Origin: a virus
Virus record (IMG/VR): IMGVR_UViG_3300046558_000185
Span: 1-64,000 of that record
Direction: 5' to 3' (one strand)
DNA length: 64,000 bases
Part shown: in pieces, positions 50,113 to 59,461 of the stretch
Numbering within the stretch: the stretch's first letter is position 1
How the letters are laid out: each line of letters starts with the position of its first letter
The notes under the pieces: generated by a model
What the model saw: the letters and a program-made list of their open reading frames with translations, nothing else
Databases searched by the model: none
What the model was told of the DNA's origin: nothing
Made by a program: the position numbers and the translations under genes

Positions 50113-52555
50113 GCCGATACTGGGCATGTACCGGGGAAGTGTCTCCAATAACCAGGACCCGCTGAATGAGGCGCGGGTTACCCTGCTGATTCCGCAGGTC
50201 CTGGGAAGCGCGGAAAGCGCGTGGGCCGTTCCGGCATCCCCGACGAACACGGTGCCGCCGGTCGGCCAAACCCTGTGGGTGCAGTTCTCCGGCGGAGACC
50301 TCACCAAGCCGGTCTACTCCCCGCTGGGCATCAAGGACGTCCAGGACGCGGTCGACGGCCTGCCGACCGGCGACACCCTCGACACGCTGCCGCCCAAGGA
50401 ACCGACCGCACTGACCCTCACCACGGTGCAGTACGTCACCAACGAGGGATCCACCCTGGCCCGCGTGCAGGCGAGCTGGACCGCGCCGACGGAGAACCAG
50501 GACGGAACCAACCTCACCGACCTCTCCCACTACGTCCTCCAGGTGTCCTACGACGGCACCAACTGGTCCGGGGGACAAGTCACCCAGGACACGCTCGTCG
50601 TCCTCGACGGTCTTCATACCGGCGTGGACGTCACGGTCCGCGTGCAGGCAGTCGACATCTCCAGCAACGTCTCCCTGTGGGCGTCGGCGCACATCACCAG
50701 TGCCTCGTCCTCGACCCCGCCTCCGGTGCCCTCCGCCCCGGGGGTTACCGGTGTGCTCGGCGGCCTGCGCGTCACCTGGGACGGCAAGGACGCCTCCGGG
50801 TTCGCGATGCCCGCGATCTTCTCCCACGTGCAAGTGCAGCGAGACACCGACCCGGCGTTCTCCAACCCGGTCGTCGTCGGCACCCTGCCCGGCCCAGACT
50901 TCCTCTACGACTCCGTCCAGAACTACGCCTCCGCCTACAACTACCGGCTGGTCGCCTACTCCAAGGTCGCCATCGCCTCCGCCCCGTCCAGCGCGAACTC
51001 CGGCACGGCGCACCAGGCAGGCACTGGAGACATCGCGGCCAACTCAGTCACCGCCAACCAGATGGCGGCCGGGACGATCACCGCTGAGTCCGGCGTCATC
51101 GCGTCCATCGACGCCTCCAAGATCACCGTCGGCAAGCTGACCGCGTCCCAGATCGACGCGACCAACCTCGTAGTCTCCGGCGCGAACGTCTCCGGTCAGG
51201 TCTCCTCCGCGTCGACAGCGGGGTCCGCGTCCTCGGCGACCACGGTCACCGGCTCCATCGGCGCGGGCGTCAGCATCCCGGCCAACCAGTTGAACAACGG
51301 CACCATCCCGACCACCACGACGATCAACGGTGGCTCGATCACCACGGGCACCGTCAGCGCGTCCGTTATCGGGGCCCGGTCCATCACCACGGACAAGCTG
51401 GTCATCGGCGATACATCGAACATCATCCTGGACCCCCAGTTCACGCAGAACAGCAGCGCCTGGAATTGGGGTACCAGCGTCGTCCGGACGGCCTCCAGCG
51501 ACCCCAGCGTGACGGTGGGGGCCCCAGCCTCGTGGGTCGCGAAACTCATCTCTCAGACCAGCCTCAACACTGACCTGACGTGGAAGCACAGCGCCGGAAC
51601 GTTGAACGCTATGCCGGTGTCGCCGGGGGAGACCTACTACGTCGAGGCGTGGGTGGCTGCCTCCGCCACCTGCAACAGCAACATGCGGTTCTTCCTTGCG
51701 ACGTCGGACGCAGCAGGCGCCAACACCTCCTGGCCCGCCACCACAAGCCTCGCCCCGTCTGCGGCAACAACCTGGACCAAGATCAGCGGCCAGATCACGA
51801 TCCCGGCCGGGAAGTACCTGGCGACGTTCGGTGTAGGTCCGTCACAGACGACACCGACGACGGCGGCCGGGTACTGGCTCGTCACCAACGTCAAGATGCG
51901 CAAGGCCGTGGACAACGCGCTGGTCGTGGCCGGGTCCATCACCGCCGACAAACTCGATGCCAACGCCATCAACGGCAAGACGATCAACGGTGTCACGATC
52001 ACGGGTTCGTCCACGGTGACCGGCGCGACTGTCCGAAGCGCTGCATCGGGCGCCCGCGTCGAAATGAGCGCGGCCAACCCTGCAAACTTCGCCCAGTTGC
52101 TCTTCTACAGCGCGACGGCGTCTGACCAGCCCGGAGTCCTTTCGGTCGACGGTACAAGCACTTCCAGGTCGCTGGCCATCTACCCTCCGGCAAGTTCCAC
52201 TGCCACGAACATTCCACAGTTCTACCAGGGCTACACGAACAACGGCAGCAAGACGGAGACGATAATCGGCAGCGATGCTATTGAGGTAGAGGGAGTCCTC
52301 TCCGCCAGTAACATCGTCACCGGACGCGTTACCATTACCCCTAATGCCGCTAACGATCCGACGTCGGTAACGATAACCGGGTTGGGACTTATCGGATCCA
52401 GCCCACGGGCGGTGGCCACCCCGTCTACCACCGTGCCTGGCACCTCCGTGACCGGAGTCGGCTGCACAGGAGTCACCACGGATGCGATAACCATCTGGCT
52501 GACCCGCGCCAATACCACTGCTACAGGTGTCGATTACATCGTGATTGCGAGTTAA
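50102..52555 (+). CDS. baseplate spike with OB fold, FnIII-like and fibre-like C-terminus
   Basis: 817 aa. The N-terminal ~75 residues (MYRGSVSNNQDPLNEARVT, PPVGQTLWVQFSGGD) form the gpV/gp5 OB domain. Residues ~95-210 and ~215-300 resemble fibronectin III. A repetitive beta region (TANQMAAGTITAESGVIAS, ITTDKLVIGD) and a carbohydrate-binding-like domain follow. It probably forms the central spike and a cell-surface contact. Carries CTTCATACC (50612). Confidence 0.82.
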   Translation: MSAEPILGMYRGSVSNNQDPLNEARVTLLIPQVLGSAESAWAVPASPTNTVPPVGQTLWVQFSGGDLTKPVYSPLGIKDVQDAVDGLPTGDTLDTLPPKEPTALTLTTVQYVTNEGSTLARVQASWTAPTENQDGTNLTDLSHYVLQVSYDGTNWSGGQVTQDTLVVLDGLHTGVDVTVRVQAVDISSNVSLWASAHITSASSSTPPPVPSAPGVTGVLGGLRVTWDGKDASGFAMPAIFSHVQVQRDTDPAFSNPVVVGTLPGPDFLYDSVQNYASAYNYRLVAYSKVAIASAPSSANSGTAHQAGTGDIAANSVTANQMAAGTITAESGVIASIDASKITVGKLTASQIDATNLVVSGANVSGQVSSASTAGSASSATTVTGSIGAGVSIPANQLNNGTIPTTTTINGGSITTGTVSASVIGARSITTDKLVIGDTSNIILDPQFTQNSSAWNWGTSVVRTASSDPSVTVGAPASWVAKLISQTSLNTDLTWKHSAGTLNAMPVSPGETYYVEAWVAASATCNSNMRFFLATSDAAGANTSWPATTSLAPSAATTWTKISGQITIPAGKYLATFGVGPSQTTPTTAAGYWLVTNVKMRKAVDNALVVAGSITADKLDANAINGKTINGVTITGSSTVTGATVRSAASGARVEMSAANPANFAQLLFYSATASDQPGVLSVDGTSTSRSLAIYPPASSTATNIPQFYQGYTNNGSKTETIIGSDAIEVEGVLSASNIVTGRVTITPNAANDPTSVTITGLGLIGSSPRAVATPSTTVPGTSVTGVGCTGVTTDAITIWLTRANTTATGVDYIVIAS

Positions 52556-52556
52556 C

Positions 52557-52733
52557 GTGGACGAGGAAGAGCCCCAGCCAGTCAGTATGGTTGTGACCTG
52601 TCGTACGGAGGGGTGCCCAGTCGAGGGCATCTCGTACACCGTGGACATGTATCCCAACTCCACGGAGCCCCGCTACCGGGCTGTGTGCGGTCAGTGCCGC
52701 AACCCCATAGCGGACATCGTTCCGGCATCCTGA
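52557..52733 (+). CDS. small zinc-ribbon protein (58 aa)
   Basis: GTG 52557 one nt after the spike stop. TCRTEGCP and VCGQCRNP give four cysteines of a zinc ribbon. No Shine-Dalgarno, so coupling is likely. Function unknown. Confidence 0.6.
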   Translation: MDEEEPQPVSMVVTCRTEGCPVEGISYTVDMYPNSTEPRYRAVCGQCRNPIADIVPAS

Positions 52734-52737
52734 CCGA

Positions 52738-52795
52738 ACTGCAATGTCGGTAGGCATTCCTGGGAGAATGCAAGCATGCCTACCGAGATTGCAGT
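52738..52795. promoter_or_regulatory. 20-bp inverted repeat containing a start codon
   Basis: Arms 52738-52757 and 52776-52795 match over 20 positions with one mismatch. The 3' arm begins exactly with ATG 52776 and continues into the coding sequence; the GGGAGAA Shine-Dalgarno lies in the 18-nt loop. Confidence 0.65.
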
Positions 52796-53195
52796 TCCAT
52801 TCCGCCTAGCGTCCGACGGGACTATCGCCGTCGAGACGAGTCCGGACAGGCAGATCGCCCAGCACGTACACGCACTCGTCGGCACTCAGCCGGGGGAGCG
52901 GGTCATGCTCCCGGATTACGGGGTTCCCGTGGCTGATCTGCTTTTCGACCCTGATGCGTCCTTTGTCGCTCAGGAAATCAGCCGCGCCGTGACGGCTGCG
53001 TTCAATACGTATGAGCCCGGCGTGGTTCTCCAGAAGGCGACCCCGATTCCGGACGCCTCCCAGTTGTCCCTCGCTCGTATCGAGGTCGACTACATGCGCC
53101 GCGAGGCCGGGTCGTCCCCTTCCAGCCTGTCGCTCCAGACCAACACCGCCGTGGTCCGTGTGGGCGGCACCGTAAGCGAGGTCATCAGTGGCTGA
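52776..53195 (+). CDS. gp25-like baseplate wedge protein
   Basis: 139 aa. QHVHALVGTQPGERVMLPDY, GVPVADLLFDP and IEVDYMRRE match the GPW/gp25 family, which attaches the sheath to the baseplate. Its first codons form one arm of the inverted repeat. Confidence 0.88.
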   Translation: MPTEIAVPFRLASDGTIAVETSPDRQIAQHVHALVGTQPGERVMLPDYGVPVADLLFDPDASFVAQEISRAVTAAFNTYEPGVVLQKATPIPDASQLSLARIEVDYMRREAGSSPSSLSLQTNTAVVRVGGTVSEVISG

Positions 53196-54660
53196 CGTAC
53201 CGGCGATCGACTACACCAGCAGGGACTACGAGGGCTTCAAGGCCTCCCTGCTGGACTACGCCGCCCGCAAGTTCCCGCAGTGGGTGCCCGGCTCCGAGGG
53301 CGACTTCGGTGTGCTCATGGTCGAGCTGTTCTCCTACCTCGGAGACAGCCTGTCCTACTACGGCGACCGGCTCCAGCAGGAAGCGTTCCTGCCCACCGCG
53401 ACCCAGCGGCTGTCCCTGCTCCAGATCGCAGACCTGCTCGGCTACACCCCCAGCAACGGCGTCCCGGCCACCGGCACGGTCACCTTCCAGACGTCCAACC
53501 CGGGCCCCGCCGTCCTCGTGCCTGCGGGCACCCAGGTCGTCACCGACTACATCGAGGCCATCGACGCCCCGATCACGTACGAGACCGACTCGGACATCCT
53601 CGTGCCCGTCAACGGCGGCAAGGCCACGGTCCCCGTCACCCAGGGAGTCACACGCACCCAGGTCAACGTCGGCACCAGCTCGGGCCTGCCCGTGCAGGAG
53701 TTCCGGCTGCCCGACGTTCCCGTCATCAACGGCACCGTGCAGGTCTTCGTGGACGACGTCGACACCCTGACCGAGTGGACGTACATCACGTACCTGGTCG
53801 ACGCCGACCCCTCCGACCGCGTCTTCACGACGTTCCTCGACGACTCCGGCGCCACGTGGATCCGCTTCGGCGACAACCTGAACGGCGCTATCCCGACGAA
53901 CCAGTTGACCATCTACGCGACCTACCGCGTGGGCGGGGGAGCGATTGGCAACGTCAACGCGGGCGTCGTCAACGCGCTGTCCGCCTCCAACCTGCCGGGC
54001 GTCACCATCGCCCAGGACTCGGACGGCGGTGCGATCTCCTCGGCCATGACCGGCGGGGCCGACCCCGAGACCAACGACCAGATCCGCGCCAACGCCCCGC
54101 GCATCTTCCGCACCCAGGACCGCTGTGTCACCCTCCAGGACTTCTCCGACCTCGCACTGACCATCCCCGGCATCGTCCGCGCCAAGGCCGTCGCCTCGAC
54201 GTACACCAGCGTCTCGGTGTACGTCATCGGCTCCGACGGCGGCCAGCCCAGCGCGACCAACCTCCAGAACGTCCAGAGCACCCTCCAGTCCAAGGCGCTG
54301 GCCGGAGCCACCGTCACCGTCGCGGGCCCGTCCGTGGTCGGCGTGAACATCGGCACTGCCGCCAGCCCCATCGTCGTCGAGTGCTGGCCCCGCTACTCCC
54401 GGGCCTCGGTCCTCTACGACGTGCAGCAGGCGCTCAAGAACATGCTGTCGTTCGCCAACGTCGACTTCGGTATGCGCCTGACCCTCTCCGACTTCTACAA
54501 GGCCCTCCTCGCGGTCGACGGCGTGCGCTACGCCAGTATCCCGATGATCGCCCGAGCCGACGCCGCACAGACCGGCACCGCCGACGTTGTCTTCCGCGCC
54601 TGGGAAATCCCCAAGGTCGGAGACATCTCCAACATCACCATGACCGGAGGGATCGGCTGA
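53188..54660 (+). CDS. baseplate J-like wedge protein
   Basis: 490 aa. Follows gp25 as in P2/T4-type baseplates. DYTSRDYEGFKASLLDY, LFSYLGDSLSYYGDRLQQEA and GADPETNDQIRANAPRIFRT are baseplate J/gp47 hallmarks. Confidence 0.9.
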   Translation: MADVPAIDYTSRDYEGFKASLLDYAARKFPQWVPGSEGDFGVLMVELFSYLGDSLSYYGDRLQQEAFLPTATQRLSLLQIADLLGYTPSNGVPATGTVTFQTSNPGPAVLVPAGTQVVTDYIEAIDAPITYETDSDILVPVNGGKATVPVTQGVTRTQVNVGTSSGLPVQEFRLPDVPVINGTVQVFVDDVDTLTEWTYITYLVDADPSDRVFTTFLDDSGATWIRFGDNLNGAIPTNQLTIYATYRVGGGAIGNVNAGVVNALSASNLPGVTIAQDSDGGAISSAMTGGADPETNDQIRANAPRIFRTQDRCVTLQDFSDLALTIPGIVRAKAVASTYTSVSVYVIGSDGGQPSATNLQNVQSTLQSKALAGATVTVAGPSVVGVNIGTAASPIVVECWPRYSRASVLYDVQQALKNMLSFANVDFGMRLTLSDFYKALLAVDGVRYASIPMIARADAAQTGTADVVFRAWEIPKVGDISNITMTGGIG

Positions 54661-55295
54661 TGGCCGCCGTCTACCCGCACCAGTACAAGTCGTTCACCGT
54701 CCACAAGAACCTCGTCGAGGACATCGACGCCAGCCACGTGAACAACCTCCAGGACGAGGTCGTGGCGATTCAGCAGACCCTGGGCATCAACCCGCACCAG
54801 GACACCGCGCTGAAGATGAAGACCAACACCTGGGCCTCCGTCGCCACCCGCCTCGACGCAGTGCAGCGCGGCAAGGGCATACCGGCCTGCTACCTGTCCA
54901 AGTCCGCCGATACCGTCAAGGGCGACGCCACCAAGGTGATCGCCTTCGCCAGGCCAGCCGCGTCCTTCGACCCCGAGGGACTGTTCAACGGGCACTCGAT
55001 CACCACCAACCGCTCCGGTTGGTGGATCGTCTTCGGCCGCGTGCTCTGGTACAACGCCAAGGGCTCCCTCGCGACCGGCGCCGACCGGCAGATCAACATC
55101 GCTGTCGGCGGCTCGACGATCATGTCCCAGGACCTCCCGCCGATCTCCGACGGCAACAGCCACATGCACATCGGCTGGCAGGGCTGGGTCACCGCAGGCA
55201 AGACCATCGACCTGTCCGTCTACCACCCCCTCACGGGCAAGACGCTGTCGCTTCAGAGCCTGCAACTGAGCGCCGCGATGCTGCGGGAGGCGTAA
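54660..55295 (+). CDS. tail fibre-like protein with C1q-like domain (211 aa)
   Basis: ATG 54660 overlaps the previous stop. A short helical N-terminus (ASHVNNLQDEVVAIQQTLG) precedes a jelly-roll-like domain (GWWIVFGRVLWYNAKG, SLQSLQLSAAML). Confidence 0.7.
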   Translation: MAAVYPHQYKSFTVHKNLVEDIDASHVNNLQDEVVAIQQTLGINPHQDTALKMKTNTWASVATRLDAVQRGKGIPACYLSKSADTVKGDATKVIAFARPAASFDPEGLFNGHSITTNRSGWWIVFGRVLWYNAKGSLATGADRQINIAVGGSTIMSQDLPPISDGNSHMHIGWQGWVTAGKTIDLSVYHPLTGKTLSLQSLQLSAAMLREA

Positions 55296-55298
55296 GCA

Positions 55299-57281
55299 GT
55301 GGGAACCTACGGCATCTCCCTGTACGGGCTGTCGAAGTACGGGACGGACATCCATCCCGAGTTCGACGTCAGCCCGTTCACAGCCACGCCCGTGGACTAC
55401 TCCACCGTGCTGCTGGACTGGAAGGCCCCGGCCGGAACGTGGGACACCCTGCGACTGATCCGCAACCGCTACGGCTGGGCGGTCAACGAGAACGACGGCG
55501 AGATCCTCCTCGACCAGACGCACACCGCAACTTCCTTCATCGACAAGGGAGTTGTCGGCGGGCACTGGCTGTACTACACCGTCTTCATCAAGGCCTCCGG
55601 CCGGTGGAGCCGCGCAGGCACCGTCTCGACCCTCATGCCGAAGGACAACGGCTACGCCGACCTGCTCTACTCGTTGGTCCCGGACTACTACAAGGTCGAC
55701 GTCGCCCCTGGCAACAACGTCACCGACGACTCCAACACGCTCAACCCCTACCTGGCCCCGTTCCTCGCCATCTTCGGCTTCGGCTTCGACATGGTGAAGA
55801 GCTACTACGACTCCAACCGGTACACCAACGACGCCATGCGCACGCGCTACGAGAGCGTCGCGCAGATCGCCGAGCAGTTCGGGATCCAGTACGAGGCGTC
55901 CACCCCGGCCTACCTCTTCCGCCAGCGCGTGCGGGACGCAGCCACCCTCGGGCGGCAGAAGGGCACCCTGGAGCAGATCCGCTCGATCATCTCCGAGACC
56001 ACCGGCTACGACGCCGACCTGCGTCTGGGCAGCAACCTCCTGCTCTCCGACGACCAGGCCGACTTCGACCACCCCACCTTCCCGCAGTGGGACTCCGGCG
56101 TGAACTACGCCTCCGGGGAGATCGTCGCGTTCGGCACCTACCTCTACAAGGCCAACAGCAGCGGCGCCTACGGCACGGCGCAGAAGCCTTCCGGCACGAC
56201 CGCGAACAACACCTACTGGAACTCGGTCACCTACGGCACCGACACCACGCTGGTGGACAGCAACGGGCACGTGGCGGGGTGGGAGGAGATCTCCTTCACC
56301 GCAGGCGTCACCCCGGGAACCAACGGCGTCCTGGTGGGCATCGGTGTGCAGAACCCGACCAACCCCGACGACAACGCCGGGAACGCCCTGTGGGTGCGCA
56401 ACACCAACTCCGGCAGCGCGGTCGCCACGATGGGCGTGCGCTCGGTCGGACGCGTCTCGGGGCAGTCCACGATGGACCCGCAGCAGCCGGTGCTGTGGGG
56501 CATCCCTCTGCCGTACGCCTCCCAGGACTGGGACAACGACGTCTACTACCAGCCCGGCGACCTGGTGCTGTTCCACGGCCGCGTGTACCAGGCCCTCACG
56601 GCGAGCATCAACGTCACCCCGCCCGACACCCCGACCGCGAACGCGCAGTGGCAGCCGCTCGGGTACGACGAGCGTGTCCAGATGTGCCTGTCCGGCTACA
56701 CGCAGGCCTACTCCGGCGAACGGGTCGCGGTGTACCCGTTCGTCGAGTACTACGACGACCACGGTGCCCTGATCACCGCGCTGTACTCCGACGCGGTCCC
56801 GACCTACAACGTCTTCGACTCCTTCACCCAGGGCTGGGCCGACTGGACGGCACGCACCACGGACCTCGGTGCGGCCTCCTGGACCGAGACGCTGGGTCAG
56901 TGGACCTCCGGCGGGTACGGGGGCGGCTCGGCCTACCCGGTCGGCGCCACGGCCTCGATCGCCACGATCCCCGGCCACGCGGACGGCACGGTGTCGGCGA
57001 CGTTCCTGACCAACCCCGGCAACACCCTCAAGCAGGGCGTCGTCTTCCGGCTCCAGGACGCAACCAACTACTGGCGAGCCGGGCGCACCGCCCTGTACCG
57101 CATCGCCTCCGGTGTGGTCGCAGCCACCTTCCCGTACTCGCAGACCCTCACCGACGGCGACCGCGTCACGGTCTCCTACTCCGGCTCGAACATCATCGTG
57201 AAAAGGAACGGAACACAGGTGCTCTCGATCACTGACGCGACTCTCAGCACTGCCACCAAGGTCGGAATGGCGGTCACCTGA
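55299..57281 (+). CDS. tail protein I-like / fibre protein with carbohydrate-binding modules
   Basis: 660 aa from GTG 55299. Residues ~130-240 (LLYSLVPDYYK, RYESVAQIAEQFGIQYE, RQKGTLEQIRSIISETTG) resemble P2-gpI-type baseplate proteins. Two chitin-binding-like modules (WDSGVNYASGEIVAFGTYLY; WDNDVYYQPGDLVLFHGRVY) suggest binding of wall polysaccharide. The C-terminal ~150 residues look like a LamG-type lectin domain. Confidence 0.78.
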   Translation: MGTYGISLYGLSKYGTDIHPEFDVSPFTATPVDYSTVLLDWKAPAGTWDTLRLIRNRYGWAVNENDGEILLDQTHTATSFIDKGVVGGHWLYYTVFIKASGRWSRAGTVSTLMPKDNGYADLLYSLVPDYYKVDVAPGNNVTDDSNTLNPYLAPFLAIFGFGFDMVKSYYDSNRYTNDAMRTRYESVAQIAEQFGIQYEASTPAYLFRQRVRDAATLGRQKGTLEQIRSIISETTGYDADLRLGSNLLLSDDQADFDHPTFPQWDSGVNYASGEIVAFGTYLYKANSSGAYGTAQKPSGTTANNTYWNSVTYGTDTTLVDSNGHVAGWEEISFTAGVTPGTNGVLVGIGVQNPTNPDDNAGNALWVRNTNSGSAVATMGVRSVGRVSGQSTMDPQQPVLWGIPLPYASQDWDNDVYYQPGDLVLFHGRVYQALTASINVTPPDTPTANAQWQPLGYDERVQMCLSGYTQAYSGERVAVYPFVEYYDDHGALITALYSDAVPTYNVFDSFTQGWADWTARTTDLGAASWTETLGQWTSGGYGGGSAYPVGATASIATIPGHADGTVSATFLTNPGNTLKQGVVFRLQDATNYWRAGRTALYRIASGVVAATFPYSQTLTDGDRVTVSYSGSNIIVKRNGTQVLSITDATLSTATKVGMAVT

Positions 57282-58501
57282 TGCCGAACATCACCTTCGT
57301 CAACGACGACGACTTCGCGCCTGTCTTCGGGGTCTCCGGCGGCATCGTCATCAAGCAGTTCAAGACGTACGGTCCCAGGCTGGACGGCGACGTCAAGATC
57401 GACGGCCGCCTCGCCATCAAGATCCCGCGCCCCAAGCCGCTCAGGCCGATGGCCGGGCAGATGGTGGTGCAGGGTCATCTCAAGGCGGGCGTCAAGTCAC
57501 CGGCCGCAGCGTTCAAGGACTTCGCCCACTACCCCTACCTCGGCATCGACCCGGCCATGGCACGCGTCGGCATCACCAGCGGTGCACTCACCTCGGGTGC
57601 TGCGGGCTCCTACACACGCCAGTACGCCGCGTTCACCGGCCCGGCCGACTACCCCGTCTCCGGGGGCGGCTACGCCTGGAAGAGGGCGGCGTACGCGGCC
57701 GTCGGGTTCAAGTTCACCAGCATGTCGGCGAACAAGCACCAGATCCTCGACGCGGTGCAGTTCGAACCGCTTCCCCTGGGCGCGACTGGCCCGAGCGCCT
57801 ACCAGAACGCCCGCACGATCCAGGTCGTCATCAAGCCGACCCGGCTCAACTACGCGAGCAACCCCAACTTCGAATCCGGCATCACCGGGTACGGGTCCAC
57901 CGGGACGGCGACCCTCGCAGCGGACGCCTTCTGCTGGAAGGGCACGCAGGCCCTCAAGGTGACGGTCCCAGCGGGGGCTCCTGCTGACTCGGGGATTGCC
58001 TTCCCGGTGTCCGGCCTGATCCCGGGCCGCACGTACACGTTCTCGGCGAAGGTGGCCATCGCGCAGGGCTGCGGGGCCATCGCACCGTGGGCAGGAGCCG
58101 GAGCGACCCAGCACGCCTCGAAGACATGGGCGCAGGCAGCCAACGCCATCGACCCGAGCAACAAGCGCTGGCGCACGATGATGGTCACCTTCACCCCGAC
58201 CACGTCCACGCTGTACCTCGGTATGAACGTCCTGCACGGCACGATGACGCCGGGCCTGGCGAGCATCTTCTGGGTCGACGGTGTGCTGATCGAAGAAGGC
58301 GCGGCCGTACGGGACTACTTCGACGGCTCCATGGGCGCGGACTATCTGTGGGAGACCGGCGGTACGACGAACCTGACCCGCTCCTACTACTACGAGAACC
58401 GGGTCGAGCGGAGTTACCTCATCCGCACACTGCTCGACGAGAATACGCCTTTGGGAATCAGTGCCGCGATTCCGCAATATGCCGTACTCCCCACCCAGTA
58501 A
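57281..58501 (+). CDS. minor tail protein with carbohydrate-binding-like domain (406 aa)
   Basis: ATG 57281 overlaps the previous stop. The N-terminal ~180 residues are specific to this protein. Residues ~190-340 (NYASNPNFESGITGYG, GLIPGRTYTFSAKV, MVTFTPTTSTLYLGM) match CBM-like jelly rolls common in phage tail proteins. Confidence 0.75.
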   Translation: MPNITFVNDDDFAPVFGVSGGIVIKQFKTYGPRLDGDVKIDGRLAIKIPRPKPLRPMAGQMVVQGHLKAGVKSPAAAFKDFAHYPYLGIDPAMARVGITSGALTSGAAGSYTRQYAAFTGPADYPVSGGGYAWKRAAYAAVGFKFTSMSANKHQILDAVQFEPLPLGATGPSAYQNARTIQVVIKPTRLNYASNPNFESGITGYGSTGTATLAADAFCWKGTQALKVTVPAGAPADSGIAFPVSGLIPGRTYTFSAKVAIAQGCGAIAPWAGAGATQHASKTWAQAANAIDPSNKRWRTMMVTFTPTTSTLYLGMNVLHGTMTPGLASIFWVDGVLIEEGAAVRDYFDGSMGADYLWETGGTTNLTRSYYYENRVERSYLIRTLLDENTPLGISAAIPQYAVLPTQ

Positions 58502-58524
58502 CCACCAACCCGTAAAGGACAAGC

Positions 58525-59052
58525 ATGTTCACCAACTACGCCGACGTGTCCTCCCTCGTCGTCGGCCTGGGCCTACCGGCCGTGGTCGCTCTGTTCTCCA
58601 AGCCGTCCACCAACAGCACAGTCAAGGGAGCGGCGCATGCCGTCCTAGCGGTTGCCACCGGATTCTGGGCTGTCTACCAGGCGCACCCCCAGCACTTCTA
58701 CTGGGCGCCCGCCGTCGTCGCCGCGTTCCTGGCGTGGGTGTCCGGCACGACCTTCTACCACTCGCTGCTGAAGAAGTACTCCTGGTTCGCCCGGCTCCAG
58801 AACACGCTGATCGCGGAGGCGGAGATCCGGCTTCATATCCCGTCCGGGACCGTCGAGGAGTACGTCGAGGAGAGCGCCGTCGTCCCGGCCAGCAGCAACG
58901 CCTTGAGCGCAGAGGCCGTCCAGCAGATCGTCACGGCCCTGGAGTCCGTCCTGCGGCGCACCCTGCCACAGGCAGTCGCGGACGTGGCCGAGGTCCCGGG
59001 CCCGACTGCCGTCTTGTCGAAGTCCATCGACCTCACCGCGTCGGCGGTCTGA
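58525..59052 (+). CDS. holin-like membrane protein (175 aa)
   Basis: AAAGGAC precedes ATG 58525. Three hydrophobic segments (LVVGLGLPAVVALFS; VKGAAHAVLAVATGFWAVY; WAPAVVAAFLAWVSGT) and a charged C-terminal tail. The position after the fibres fits a holin. No separate endolysin gene is visible nearby. Carries CTTCATATC (58831). Confidence 0.65.
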   Translation: MFTNYADVSSLVVGLGLPAVVALFSKPSTNSTVKGAAHAVLAVATGFWAVYQAHPQHFYWAPAVVAAFLAWVSGTTFYHSLLKKYSWFARLQNTLIAEAEIRLHIPSGTVEEYVEESAVVPASSNALSAEAVQQIVTALESVLRRTLPQAVADVAEVPGPTAVLSKSIDLTASAV

Positions 59053-59055
59053 GCC

Positions 59056-59340
59056 ATGGACTGGTTGCGTTTCGCGCTGATCGCCCTCGCCACGTTCACG
59101 GCGTGGGAGTGGCTGCTCGTCGTCCTGCCCTTCTCCCTTCCGGCCGGGCTCCAGCCGCTCGCGGTGGTCGGCCTGGCCTATGAGGCCCAGCGGCTGCCTG
59201 TCCCGTGGCTGGCCGCCGTGGCGGCTGCGGGAGCGGTGGCACTGCTGCATCTCCAGGTGCGCGGGGGGACGGAGGCACCGCCGCTGAGACTTCCCCGCAG
59301 GCATCCGTCCACCGGCCGGAGGGTCCCCGACCTGCCCTGA
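59056..59340 (+). CDS. second small membrane protein, holin-like (94 aa)
   Basis: ATG 59056 lies 3 nt after the previous stop. Two to three hydrophobic segments (FALIALATFTAWEWLLVVL; LAAVAAAGAVALLHL) and an Arg/Pro-rich tail. It could be a partner of the preceding holin-like protein. Confidence 0.6.
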   Translation: MDWLRFALIALATFTAWEWLLVVLPFSLPAGLQPLAVVGLAYEAQRLPVPWLAAVAAAGAVALLHLQVRGGTEAPPLRLPRRHPSTGRRVPDLP

Positions 59341-59354
59341 TTGTCAAGCCACTT

Positions 59355-59391
59355 GAAATCTCCGCTAGACAAGCGGGGATTTCTTGCTTTT
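59355..59391 (+). terminator. hairpin terminator with T-tract
   Basis: GAAATC-CCGCT pairs with AGCGG-GATTTC (59355-59383) and is followed by TTGCTTTT. It ends the long structural transcript. Confidence 0.8.
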
Positions 59392-59412
59392 AGAAGCCGT
59401 AACCGGTAACGT
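59384..59412 (+). promoter_or_regulatory. sigma70-like promoter
   Basis: TTGCTT at 59384-59389, 17 bp, TAACGT at 59407-59412, partly overlapping the terminator's T-tract. Confidence 0.55.
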
Positions 59413-59461
59413 CTTCCTCGTCGCCGATCAAGGCGGCAAACACACCACACCTGGAGCAGAC

